From Georgenia sp. (GTDB lineage Bacteria > Actinomycetota > Actinomycetes > Actinomycetales > Actinomycetaceae), in the NCBI GenBank assembly GCA_027322565.1, contig DAHVRG010000046.1, forward strand, positions 1 to 5,554: a stretch of 5,554 bases of DNA. The letters are read 5' to 3'. Position numbers and translations under genes: made by a program. Shown here one piece after another: positions 1 through 5,554 of the stretch. The first letter of the stretch is position 1; each line of letters begins with the position of its first letter. Below the pieces are notes generated by a model. That model saw nothing but the letters and a program-made list of their open reading frames with translations, was not told the DNA's origin and made no database searches.

Positions 1-638
1 CGCCCGGCGACGACGAGCGCCAGCCCGAGCAGCATGGCGGCGCTCCCCCACCCGCCGTCCGTGGCGACGCGGAGCGGCTCGGCTCCGAGGCCGGCACCGA
101 GGAGCAGCCCGAGGAGGGGCAGCACGGCCAGGATGCGGGCGGTCGAGCGGGGGCCGGCGAGGGCCACCCTCCGGGCGTCCCGGGCCTGCTCGGCCTCGGT
201 GAGCGAGCTCGCACAGCGGTCGAGGACCTCGGCGAGCGGCGCGCCGAGCGTCTGCGTCAGCCGGGTCGCGGCGACGACGGTCCGTACCGCTGCTGCGGCG
301 TCCGGCTCCCTCGCGCAGTGCTGCGCCAGGCGCACGAGGGCGGGCGGGACGTCACCGCCGTCGGCGCCCCCACCCCTCGCCCCCGTCGAGGCTGGGCCGA
401 GGTAGCGGGCCACGGTCCGGGCCCACGCCTCGTCGGGGGGCAGACCCGTCCGGAGCCGGCTCGCCACCTCGGTGACGACGGCGGCGAGGTCGACGGAGCG
501 GCGGCGTCGGACGGGACGGGGACGGGTGCGGGCGGCGCGCCACCACCGCCGCCCCGGGCCGGCGAGAGGTGGCCGGCGGTCCGTGGGGGTCCAGGCCGCC
601 ACCGCCAGCAGCGTGAGCAGGAGGGCGGCGAGGCTCAC
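1..638 (-). CDS. tadB: TadB-like type II secretion F-family protein (partial, C-terminus beyond left edge)
   Basis: Probable inner-membrane platform protein of a Tad/Flp pilus machine, the partner on which the TadA-type ATPase acts. I see 212 residues from a GTG start with no stop before the window edge. Residues 2-16 are a hydrophobic N-terminal segment, followed by a very Arg-rich stretch (about 21-47). A T2SSF-like helical region runs from about 49 to 165 and includes VVTEVASRLRTGLPPDEAW and LGAPLAEVLDRCASSL. A second hydrophobic span lies at about 167-185 and a third begins near 198. The GTG start overlaps the TGA stop of the ATPase gene by 4 bases (GTGA) and has no strong Shine-Dalgarno sequence, so coupled translation is likely. 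The family call rests on helix pattern and gene order; TadB rather than TadC is inferred from its place directly after the ATPase. Confidence 0.83.
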   Translation of the reverse strand, partial: MSLAALLLTLLAVAAWTPTDRRPPLAGPGRRWWRAARTRPRPVRRRRSVDLAAVVTEVASRLRTGLPPDEAWARTVARYLGPASTGARGGGADGGDVPPALVRLAQHCAREPDAAAAVRTVVAATRLTQTLGAPLAEVLDRCASSLTEAEQARDARRVALAGPRSTARILAVLPLLGLLLGAGLGAEPLRVATDGGWGSAAMLLGLALVVAG

Positions 639-1780
639 GTCCGGTCCCGCTGGTCGAGCCGGTCGGCCAGCGCGGGCCAGGCCGGCCCTTCGCGCAGCTC
701 CCCGCGGGCGGTGAGGCGCAGTGCCGTGTCGCACACGAGCTCGGGACCGCGCCGCGTGAGCACCCCGACGTCGGTGAGGCGGCGGCCCTCGTCGGTGCGG
801 CTGACGTGGAGTACGGCGTCGAGGGCGCTCGTGGCCTGGACGGCGACCGCGTGCTCACCCAGACCGGCGAGCGAGCCGAGGGCGATGAGCCGGGCCGGGA
901 CGTCCGCGGGCGCGTTGGCGTGCACGGTGGCCCACCCGCCGTCGTGGCCGGTGTTGAGCGCACCGAGCACCTCCCGCACCTCCGCGCCGCGGCACTCGCC
1001 GAGGACGAGGCGGTCGGGCCGCATCCGCATCGCCGCCCGGACGAGCTCGGCCATGTCGACACCGCCTGCGCGCTGGACGTTCGCCCTCCGCACCTGGAGG
1101 TGGACGACGTGCGGGTGGTCGGGTCGCAGCTCGACGGCCTCCTCGATGCACACGATCCGCTCGTGCGCCGGCACGGTCGACAGGAGCGCCGCGAGCAGCG
1201 TCGTCTTACCCGCGCCGGCGGCGCCGCTGACCAGCACGTTCGCGCGGGTGGTGACCAGACCGCGCAGGACGTCGGCGAGCTCCGGGACCACGGTGCCGGA
1301 GGCGACGAGCTCCGGGACCGTGAGGGCCCGCCCGCGCTGGGTACGCAGGCTGATGAGGGTGCCGTCGGCGGAGAGCGGGGGCAGGACCGCGTGGAGGCGG
1401 GTGCCGTCGGGCAGCGCTCCGTCGACGACGGGGCACGCCTCGTCCAGCCGCTGTCCGCACGCGGCGGCGAGCCGGGTGGCGAGTGCGCGGACCCGCTCCT
1501 CCGGGCCGAGGTCGACGAGCTGCCGCACCAGGCCGCCCCCGCGGTCGACCCAGACACCCCGGCTGCCGTTGACGAGGACGTCGGTGACGAGCGGGTCCTC
1601 GAGCAGCTCCTGGAGGTCCCCCGCACCGAGCAGCTCCGAGCGTGCGCGCGCGTCGAGGTCGAGCAGGGCGCTCCACCCGTGCACAGCACCCGAGCTCGCG
1701 ACGGCGGAGGCGACCGCCGCGCCGTCGGGCGGGGACGCACCGTCGGCGAGGTGGGCGCGCAGCTCGGCGACGGTGGTCAT
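635..1780 (-). CDS. tadA: CpaF/TadA-type pilus assembly ATPase (VirB11-like secretion ATPase)
   Basis: Cytoplasmic hexameric ATPase expected to power assembly of a Tad/Flp pilus. The product has 381 residues, within the compact range of actinobacterial TadA proteins and without a long N-terminal extension. The N-terminal domain includes DPLVTDVLVNGSRGVWVDR (about 62-80). Walker A is GAAGAGKTT (186-194, Lys192). The Asp-box region is ERIVCIEEAVEL (207-218), where many relatives have IEDAAEL. Walker B is RPDRLVLGECRGAE (254-267) with Glu262. The His box is TGHDGGWATVHANAP (277-291). The ATG at 1780 is chosen because homology begins there and it overlaps the TGA of the upstream ssd-like gene (ATGA). 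The frame stays open further upstream to 2242, but that part is the shadow of the neighbour. Only weak Shine-Dalgarno complementarity precedes the ATG, which fits translational coupling. It is the middle gene of a three-gene overlapping run. Confidence 0.95.
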   Translation of the reverse strand: MTTVAELRAHLADGASPPDGAAVASAVASSGAVHGWSALLDLDARARSELLGAGDLQELLEDPLVTDVLVNGSRGVWVDRGGGLVRQLVDLGPEERVRALATRLAAACGQRLDEACPVVDGALPDGTRLHAVLPPLSADGTLISLRTQRGRALTVPELVASGTVVPELADVLRGLVTTRANVLVSGAAGAGKTTLLAALLSTVPAHERIVCIEEAVELRPDHPHVVHLQVRRANVQRAGGVDMAELVRAAMRMRPDRLVLGECRGAEVREVLGALNTGHDGGWATVHANAPADVPARLIALGSLAGLGEHAVAVQATSALDAVLHVSRTDEGRRLTDVGVLTRRGPELVCDTALRLTARGELREGPAWPALADRLDQRDRT

Positions 1781-2778
1781 GCCGCCAGCCCGACCAGCGG
1801 CAGCAGCCGGCGCCCGGCGGCCACGAGGGGCCCGCGCCGCTGGTCCCCGGGCGAGAGGCCACGCTCCACGCCCGCGGTGAAGGCACGCTCCGCCCGCAGC
1901 ACCGCCGCCAGCGGCAGCCCGCACGCCTCGGCGACGTCGTCCGGGAGGAGGGTGCCGACCGCCGGTCCGCGCACGACGAGCTGGCTCGGGGCATCGCCGA
2001 GCGCGGCCACCGCCGCGGTGGCCGCCGCCGCGGACCGCGTGTCGCACCCGGTGACGAGGACGACGCCGTCGCACTGGGCGAGCACGCCACGCGCACCGTC
2101 GGGCGTGAGCAGGGAGCGGGGAAGGTCCAGGACGACGGCGTCGGCCGCCCTGCCCAGTGCGGTGACGGCGTCCACGGCCGCGCGGTGGTGGGGGTCGACG
2201 CCGCCCCTCACGTCGCCCGACAGAAGGCGCACGCCGTGCCACGCGGGCAGCGCGGCCATGAGCCGGTCCGGTGGGAAGCCGCCCCGCTCGGCGAGGAGGT
2301 CGCTCCAGCGGGGCCCGGGGTCGTGCTCGATGCCGAGGAGGATATCGAGACCGCCCCCGGCCGGGTCGCCGTCGACGAGCGCCGTCGTCCGCCCGGCGAC
2401 GACGGCGAGCCGGGCGAGCACTGCCGCGAGCGCCGAGGCACCCACGCCGCCGACCGCCCCGAGGACCCCGACGACGACCGCCCGGCGCGGCGCCCCGGTG
2501 CGGCTGAGCACGTCGAGCAGGGTCTCGGCGTCACGGGGCAGGTGGAGCGGCCGCTCGCCTCCCCCGAGCTCGACGACCTGCCGGGCGGGCGCGGTGTCCC
2601 GCCACGGGCGCGCCGTGCGGTCGGTGCGGTCGTCGAGCAGCAGCACCGCCGCGGCGGGCGGCTCCCCACCCGTCGCGACGACCTCGAGCCGCACGCCGGC
2701 GAGCACGCACAGGCGGCGTACCCGGTCCACCAGGTGCCGGTCGTTCGACCGGAGCGCCGCCGTCACGTCGTCCCCCAT
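1777..2778 (-). CDS. ssd: Septum-site-determining protein Ssd / CpaE-like P-loop protein
   Basis: MinD/ParA-superfamily protein of the kind found at the head of actinobacterial Tad loci, called CpaE-like or Ssd (Rv3660c type). It is expected to act in the cytoplasm or at the membrane, in pilus localisation or cell-cycle placement. The product has 333 residues from the ATG. The N-terminal part (about 1-95) is receiver-like without a clear motif. The P-loop region is VLGAVGGVGASALAAVLA (about 105-122): the glycine pattern is kept, but both lysines of the deviant Walker A motif are absent. ALVDGDPAGGGLDILLG (133-149) matches the family's switch region, and ADAVVLDLPRS (212-222) looks like Walker B. 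GGAGGGAGG lies 6 bases before the ATG, so it is preferred over the in-frame GTG at 2784. The stop overlaps the tadA start (ATGA). Loss of the P-loop lysine is usual for the Ssd family, so nucleotide binding may be weak or absent. Ssd versus CpaE is largely a naming choice. Confidence 0.88.
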   Translation of the reverse strand: MGDDVTAALRSNDRHLVDRVRRLCVLAGVRLEVVATGGEPPAAAVLLLDDRTDRTARPWRDTAPARQVVELGGGERPLHLPRDAETLLDVLSRTGAPRRAVVVGVLGAVGGVGASALAAVLARLAVVAGRTTALVDGDPAGGGLDILLGIEHDPGPRWSDLLAERGGFPPDRLMAALPAWHGVRLLSGDVRGGVDPHHRAAVDAVTALGRAADAVVLDLPRSLLTPDGARGVLAQCDGVVLVTGCDTRSAAAATAAVAALGDAPSQLVVRGPAVGTLLPDDVAEACGLPLAAVLRAERAFTAGVERGLSPGDQRRGPLVAAGRRLLPLVGLAA

Positions 2779-2784
2779 GCCCAC

Positions 2785-2793
2785 CCTCCCTCC
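2785..2793 (-). promoter_or_regulatory. Ribosome binding site deciding the ssd start
   Basis: On the minus strand GGAGGGAGG ends 6 bases before the ATG at 2778 and directly abuts the in-frame GTG at 2784. The spacing favours the ATG. The strong site suggests the Tad run can start translation independently of the transporter genes upstream. No clear promoter could be read between 2794 and 2855, so transcription may start there unseen or read through from metS. Confidence 0.7.
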
Positions 2794-2855
2794 AGTTGCG
2801 TCGAGGATGGCGCGCGGAGAGGGCCGGACCTGCCCGAGATGGTGTGCGCTGGGGA

Positions 2856-2889
2856 CCGCGCCGTCGTCAGGCGCGGCTGGGGACCAGCC
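2856..2889 (-). terminator. Candidate terminator: two overlapping GC hairpins after metS
   Basis: Two inverted repeats sit 27-60 bases beyond the metS stop. One is CCGCGCC (2856-2862) paired with GGCGCGG (2870-2876) across a 7-base loop. The other is GGCTGG (2875-2880) paired with CCAGCC (2884-2889) across 3 bases. They share positions 2875-2876, so one forms at the expense of part of the other. No T-run follows on the minus strand, so this would be the U-poor hairpin type reported in high-GC actinobacteria. The structure could instead attenuate read-through into the Tad genes. Confidence 0.42.
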
Positions 2890-2915
2890 CCGCCGAGGCC
2901 GGCGGCCGGAGCGAG

Positions 2916-3074
2916 CTAGGCCACGCTCGTCCCCCGCCCGAGGGTGGGCTCCTCGGGGCCGGCCGGCTCCTCCGGCGGCAGCGGGTTGCGCGCCAGGAAG
3001 GTGATCGCGAGGGCCAGGCCGCCCCAGATGATCGCCATCGCCAGCAGCATGAAGAGGATCGCCACCGCGGTCAT
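2916..3074 (-). CDS. metS: MetS-type small subunit of the NSS amino-acid transporter
   Basis: A 52-residue protein with one hydrophobic span (about 4-27, containing MLLAMAIIWGGLALAITFL) followed by a Pro/Glu-rich cytoplasmic-looking tail (PLPPEEPAGPEEP). This matches the small-subunit family that accompanies MetP-type symporters; in Corynebacterium glutamicum MetS is required with MetP for methionine and alanine uptake. The IWGGLAL core is the recognisable family signature. The start is well supported: a perfect AGGAGGT (minus strand, 3081-3087) lies 6 bases before the ATG. The ATG also overlaps the TGA of metP by 4 bases (ATGA), giving coupled, probably stoichiometric expression. The stop is TAG. 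Genes this short are easily missed, but the coupling, ribosome site and family pattern together make it convincing. Confidence 0.93.
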   Translation of the reverse strand: MTAVAILFMLLAMAIIWGGLALAITFLARNPLPPEEPAGPEEPTLGRGTSVA

Positions 3075-4618
3075 CGCCGTACCTCCTGGGCCGTGGGCAG
3101 AACGTCGGGGGTGAAGTCGTCCACCGGCCTGCGCCACGGGACGAAGGTATAGAGGAGCGCGGCGACCACCATGAGCCCGACGACCCCCCAGCCGACGACG
3201 GTGACGAAGGTCTGCGGGTAGCCGCCGTACGGCTCGGCGAACAGGTCGCTGAGGCTGGAGACGAGCATCCCGATGAGGGCGAGCGGGACGATCGCGCCGA
3301 CGAGGACGCTCCACCAGCGCCCCACGTTGCCGGTGGAGACCGCGTTGAGGTGGGCCCGCAGCTCGGGCAGCTTCCGGGCGCCGAGCGTCACGATGACGCA
3401 GGTGAGGATGGCCGAGACGACGACCCCGACCTCGTTGGTGTACTTGTCGACGGTGTCGAGGATCGCCAGCCCGGAGGTCGAGGAGTAGAGCACGAGCGAG
3501 ATCACCATGCACAGGCCGCCGACGAAGACCGACACCTGCACGCGGGAGAGGCCGAACTTCTCCTGGAACGCGGCCGAGACCACCTGGAGGATCGAGATGA
3601 GCGAGGTGATGCCGGCCAGCGCGAGGGAGGTGAAGAACAGGATCCCGAAGATCGGCCCACCGGGCATCATCGAGACGATCTGCGGGAAGGTCGCGAAGCT
3701 GAGCAGCACCCCCGCGATGCCCTCGAGGTCGTCGATCGCCACGCCCTGCTGGGCCGCCATGAAGCCGAGGGTCGCGAAGACGCCGATCCCGGCGAGCAGC
3801 TCGAAGGAGGAGTTGGCGAAGGCGACGACGAACCCGGTGGGGGCGACGTTCGACCGGCGCCGGAGGTAGCTCGAGTAGGTGAGCATGATGCCGAAGGCGA
3901 TCGACAGCGAGAAGAAGATCTGGCTGTAGGCCGCGATCCACACGTTGGCGTCGGCCAGTGCGGCCCAGTCCGGGGTGAAGAACGCGTTGAGGCCCTCGAC
4001 GGCACCCTCGAGGAAGAGCGCCCGGACGACCATGACGACGAAGAGGACGACGAGCAGCGGCATGAAGATGCGGTTGGCGCGCTCCACCCCGCGCGTGACC
4101 CCGAGGGCGAGGATGACGAGCACGACCAGCCACAGGGCGAGCATCGGCCAGAAGATGCCGCCGACGATGTCGGTGCTGAAGGTCGCCCCCTCGTCGCGGA
4201 GGAAGTCACCGATGAAGAAGCCGACGGTGTCGTCCCCCCAGGCGAGGTCCACCGAGAAGCCGATGTACCGGATCGCCCAGACGATGATGACCGTGTAGTA
4301 CGTGGCGATGACGAAGGAGATCGCCACCTGGAACCAGCCGAGGGGCTCGTAGCGCTTGCCCAGCCGCCGGAAGACGGCGGGGGCCGAGCCGCGGAACCGG
4401 TGTCCCAGGGAGTAGTCGAGGAGCAGGATCGGGATCCCGGCGGTGAGCAGCGCGACGAGGTAGGGGATGAGGAACGCTCCCCCGCCGTTCTCGTACGCCA
4501 CGCCCGGGAACCGCCAGATGTTGCCCAGCCCGACCGCGGAGCCGATCGCTGCGATGATGAAGCCGTACTGGCCGGTCCACTGCTCGCGGGCCGGTGTCGT
4601 CGTCTCGGGTTGCGCCAT
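3071..4618 (-). CDS. metP: MetP-type sodium-dependent amino-acid symporter (NSS/SNF family)
   Basis: Integral membrane Na+-coupled amino-acid importer of the LeuT fold; by analogy with C. glutamicum MetP the likely substrates are methionine and alanine. The product has 515 residues with about 12 hydrophobic spans (near 18-40, 45-70, 95-120, 152-173, 182-203, 227-250, 262-288, 322-350, 362-380, 396-413, 436-455 and 470-493). The first span carries the NSS signature GSAVGLGNIWRFP (26-38), followed by YENGGGAFLIPY (42-53); in LeuT this region supplies the Na+ and substrate carboxylate contacts. The sixth span, SQIFFSLSIAFGIMLTYSSY (232-251), is the unwound substrate-binding helix of the family. 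The ATG at 4618 is chosen because AGGGG lies 5 bases upstream and homology starts just after it; the frame stays open to 5065, but that extension is low-complexity and crosses the promoter. It overlaps metS by 4 bases. The pairing with a MetS-type gene supports the MetP subgroup, but the substrate is inferred. Confidence 0.94.
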   Translation of the reverse strand: MAQPETTTPAREQWTGQYGFIIAAIGSAVGLGNIWRFPGVAYENGGGAFLIPYLVALLTAGIPILLLDYSLGHRFRGSAPAVFRRLGKRYEPLGWFQVAISFVIATYYTVIIVWAIRYIGFSVDLAWGDDTVGFFIGDFLRDEGATFSTDIVGGIFWPMLALWLVVLVILALGVTRGVERANRIFMPLLVVLFVVMVVRALFLEGAVEGLNAFFTPDWAALADANVWIAAYSQIFFSLSIAFGIMLTYSSYLRRRSNVAPTGFVVAFANSSFELLAGIGVFATLGFMAAQQGVAIDDLEGIAGVLLSFATFPQIVSMMPGGPIFGILFFTSLALAGITSLISILQVVSAAFQEKFGLSRVQVSVFVGGLCMVISLVLYSSTSGLAILDTVDKYTNEVGVVVSAILTCVIVTLGARKLPELRAHLNAVSTGNVGRWWSVLVGAIVPLALIGMLVSSLSDLFAEPYGGYPQTFVTVVGWGVVGLMVVAALLYTFVPWRRPVDDFTPDVLPTAQEVRR

Positions 4619-4623
4619 CGATA

Positions 4624-4628
4624 CCCCT
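4624..4628 (-). promoter_or_regulatory. Ribosome binding site of metP
   Basis: On the minus strand AGGGG is separated by 5 bases (TATCG) from the ATG at 4618. It supports this start over upstream in-frame codons, including an ATG about 20 codons earlier at 4684-4682, which lies inside the predicted promoter. Confidence 0.6.
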
Positions 4629-4640
4629 ATCGGTCCGAAC

Positions 4641-4657
4641 CACCACCGTCGGTGGTG
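4641..4657. promoter_or_regulatory. 17-base near-perfect palindrome, putative operator of metPS
   Basis: CACCACCGTCGGTGGTG has two 8-base arms that are exact reverse complements around a single central T (4649). It lies 23 bases before the metP start codon and covers the transcription start (about 4656) predicted from the upstream promoter. A repressor bound here could block initiation or early elongation. In RNA the same bases could form a 7-pair hairpin with a 3-base loop just before the ribosome site. Which regulator family binds it cannot be told from the sequence. Confidence 0.5.
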
Positions 4658-4662
4658 CGGGA

Positions 4663-4691
4663 AATCTAGCCTCCGGCACGGCATGTGTCCA
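4663..4691 (-). promoter_or_regulatory. Predicted sigma-70-type promoter of metPS
   Basis: Reading the minus strand, TGGACA (4691-4686) matches five of six bases of the TTGACA -35 consensus. After a 17-base spacer, TAGATT (4668-4663) matches the -10 consensus at four of six positions. The T/A-bearing -10 stands out in GC-rich surroundings. The predicted start is near 4656, giving a leader of about 38 bases before the metP ATG. An imperfect inverted repeat, GTGTCC/GGAACAC (4685-4698), overlaps the -35 box and may be incidental. Confidence 0.58.
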
Positions 4692-4695
4692 GGAA

Positions 4696-4730
4696 CACTC
4701 CGGCGACGCGTCGGCCGGGTGCCGGGAGTG
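4696..4730. repeat. Imperfect inverted repeat with internal palindrome in the divergent intergenic region
   Basis: CACTCC (4696-4701) is complementary to GGAGTG (4725-4730). The stem extends by two more G-C pairs if one G is bulged. Inside lies a perfect 10-base palindrome, CGACGCGTCG (4704-4713). It sits just upstream of the metPS -35 box and some 45-80 bases before the predicted -10 box of the divergent gene. In DNA this GC-rich, short inverted repeats arise easily by chance, so a regulatory role is only a suggestion. Confidence 0.3.
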
Positions 4731-4774
4731 CCGCCCTTCGGCGCGCCGCGACGGGGAGGCCCGGTGGTCCTCGC

Positions 4775-4780
4775 TACGTT
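4775..4780 (+). promoter_or_regulatory. Possible -10 box for the divergent membrane-protein gene
   Basis: TACGTT fits the minimal TAnnnT pattern of actinobacterial -10 elements and lies 26 bases before the GTG at 4807, which would give a short leader of roughly 20 bases. No recognisable -35 box is found 17-18 bases upstream, so the call is weak. Confidence 0.33.
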
Positions 4781-4794
4781 GGGGCCGGCAGACC

Positions 4795-4801
4795 GAGGAG
4801 G
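4795..4801 (+). promoter_or_regulatory. Ribosome binding site deciding the GTG start at 4807
   Basis: GAGGAGG is followed by a 5-base spacer (CGGAC) and then GTG. This near-consensus site is the main reason for choosing the GTG at 4807 over a downstream start. Confidence 0.75.
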
Positions 4802-4806
4802 CGGAC

Positions 4807-5554
4807 GTGTCAGACAGGCCCGATGAGCGCGACAACCCCTACGAACCGGTCGGCGGCGACGAGGCCACGCCCGACGCGTCGCACCGTGCCTCCACACCGT
4901 CGCCGGACGACGAGACGACGGCGCCCCCGGTGGTCGACCGCACGGCGGCGCACGACGACGCCGTGACGAGCACCTACGACGTCCGGCAGGCCGAGCGCGA
5001 CCGCGCCGGCGCGCAGGAGGCCGACCGCTCGGACGCCCGGCTGTCGGAGCACCGCAGCGCCGCATACCTCACGGGTGAGCGGCCGCCGGAGCCCGAGAGC
5101 GGCACCGAGACCGCCGCTCCGGGCGCAGCCTCACCGGGCGGAGGGGCCGACGGCGCCGGGGCCGGCACCCCCGCCGCCGGCCACACCCCGGCGGCCACCG
5201 CGGTGGGCACGACCGAGGACGGCGCCACCGAGCGGGACCGCAGCGACCGGGACGTCCTCCTCGAGGGGACGACCGCCCTCACCCGGCCCCCGTCGCGGAC
5301 GGGCAGCCACGTGCTCACCGTGCTCCTCAGCCTCGTCCTCACCCCGGTGGCGTGGTACCTGCTCGCCGACGCCGGCGCCCGGTTCACCCTCGCCCGGGCC
5401 AACCCGTGGGAGACCGGGAACCTCAACCCGGCCGCCCTGCTCGAGCTCGCCGGCGGGCTGCTCGTGCTCGCCGTCGTCCTCCTCGCCGCGCGCTGGAGCT
5501 CGCTCGGCGCGACCGTCACCGGTGTCCTCGTGCTCGCCGCCGGCGTCCCCTTCG
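4807..5554 (+). CDS. Unrecognised membrane protein with long disordered acidic N-terminus (partial, runs off right edge)
   Basis: I do not recognise this family. There are 249 residues from the GTG, starting MSDRPDERDNPYEPVGGDEA, with no stop before the edge. Residues 1 to about 165 are polar and low-complexity, rich in Asp, Glu, Arg, Thr, Pro, Ala and Gly, with a short Gly/Ala-rich stretch near 104-130. They are probably a disordered cytoplasmic region. Hydrophobic spans follow at about 168-188 (VLTVLLSLVLTPVAWYLLAD), 209-228 and 232-249, separated by a short loop containing RFTLARANPWETGNLNP. There is no signal peptide; the frame is continuous, with G/C-ending codons like its neighbours. 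A strong GAGGAGG ribosome site supports the start. It is divergent from metPS and shares the 188-base intergenic region, so common regulation is possible but not shown. No enzymatic motif is visible; any function would be a guess. Confidence 0.85.
   Translation, partial: MSDRPDERDNPYEPVGGDEATPDASHRASTPSPDDETTAPPVVDRTAAHDDAVTSTYDVRQAERDRAGAQEADRSDARLSEHRSAAYLTGERPPEPESGTETAAPGAASPGGGADGAGAGTPAAGHTPAATAVGTTEDGATERDRSDRDVLLEGTTALTRPPSRTGSHVLTVLLSLVLTPVAWYLLADAGARFTLARANPWETGNLNPAALLELAGGLLVLAVVLLAARWSSLGATVTGVLVLAAGVPF

Noticed and set aside
1781..2242. N-terminal extension of TadA up to position 2242 (535 residues)
   Set aside because: The added 154 residues are Arg/Gly-rich shadow sequence overlapping ssd; the ATG at 1780 coincides with the start of homology and the ATGA overlap.
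318..3004. Long plus-strand open frames across the Tad genes (for example 318-1880, 806-3004 and 1642-2919)
   Set aside because: They are antisense shadows of clearly homologous minus-strand genes. Their translations are Arg/Ala/Gly/Pro-rich with no recognisable domains, as expected where stop codons are rare in high-GC DNA.
3350..4669. 439-residue plus-strand frame opposite metP, very rich in Asp, Glu, Gly and Arg
   Set aside because: Its composition is what a hydrophobic GC-rich gene gives when read in the antisense frame; no domain or ribosome site supports it.
4619..4806. SAM or other methionine-related riboswitch upstream of metPS
   Set aside because: The predicted leader is only about 38 bases and has one short palindrome, too small for any known SAM riboswitch class.
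4619..5065. N-terminal extension of MetP up to position 5065 (664 residues)
   Set aside because: The extension is low-complexity, crosses the predicted promoter and lies opposite the divergent gene; the ATG at 4618 has a ribosome site and precedes the NSS signature at normal distance.
1..5554. tRNA or rRNA genes, CRISPR arrays, insertion sequences or phage genes
   Set aside because: I saw no regularly spaced repeats, transposase-like or integrase-like frames, terminal inverted repeats or tRNA-like cloverleaf sequences; composition is uniform across the window.

Overview
The window is very GC-rich, and its codons end almost always in G or C. The gene set and order point to an actinobacterium: an Ssd/CpaE-like protein, then a TadA-type ATPase, then a TadB-like protein, plus a MetP/MetS sodium:solute symporter pair. 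A member of the Micrococcales is plausible, but that is inference; nothing here fixes the genus.

Positions 1-2778, minus strand, hold the proximal part of a Tad (tight adherence / Flp-type pilus) operon. Reading leftwards it runs: an Ssd/CpaE-like P-loop protein, a CpaF/TadA-type secretion ATPase, and a TadB-like inner-membrane protein cut by the left edge. Each junction is a 4-base stop/start overlap (ATGA, then GTGA), so translation is probably coupled. The pilin, TadC and pseudopilin genes would be expected further left, outside the window.

Positions 2779-2915 are a short gap with two overlapping GC-rich hairpins that share a direct repeat. They may form the terminator of the upstream transporter operon. 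The Shine-Dalgarno sequence of ssd also lies here.

Positions 2916-4618, minus strand, hold a two-gene transporter operon: a 515-residue neurotransmitter:sodium symporter (NSS) protein of the MetP type, and a 52-residue single-span MetS-type small subunit. The two overlap by 4 bases, and the small gene has a near-perfect ribosome binding site. By analogy with Corynebacterium MetPS, the pair probably takes up methionine and/or alanine, or related neutral amino acids, with sodium.

Positions 4619-4806 form a divergent intergenic region. It has a readable promoter for metPS (TGGACA, 17-base spacer, TAGATT) and a 17-base near-perfect palindrome at the predicted transcription start, placed where an operator would be. 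Further imperfect inverted repeats lie towards the other gene.

Positions 4807-5554, plus strand, hold the start of an unrecognised membrane protein. About 165 polar, probably disordered residues precede hydrophobic spans, and the gene runs off the right edge.

Most of the window is conventional for an actinobacterium. I see no new defence, mobile or CRISPR system. The points most worth following are the putative operator at the metPS start site, the uncharacterised divergent membrane protein, the lysine-less P-loop of the Ssd-like protein, and the double hairpin between the two operons.
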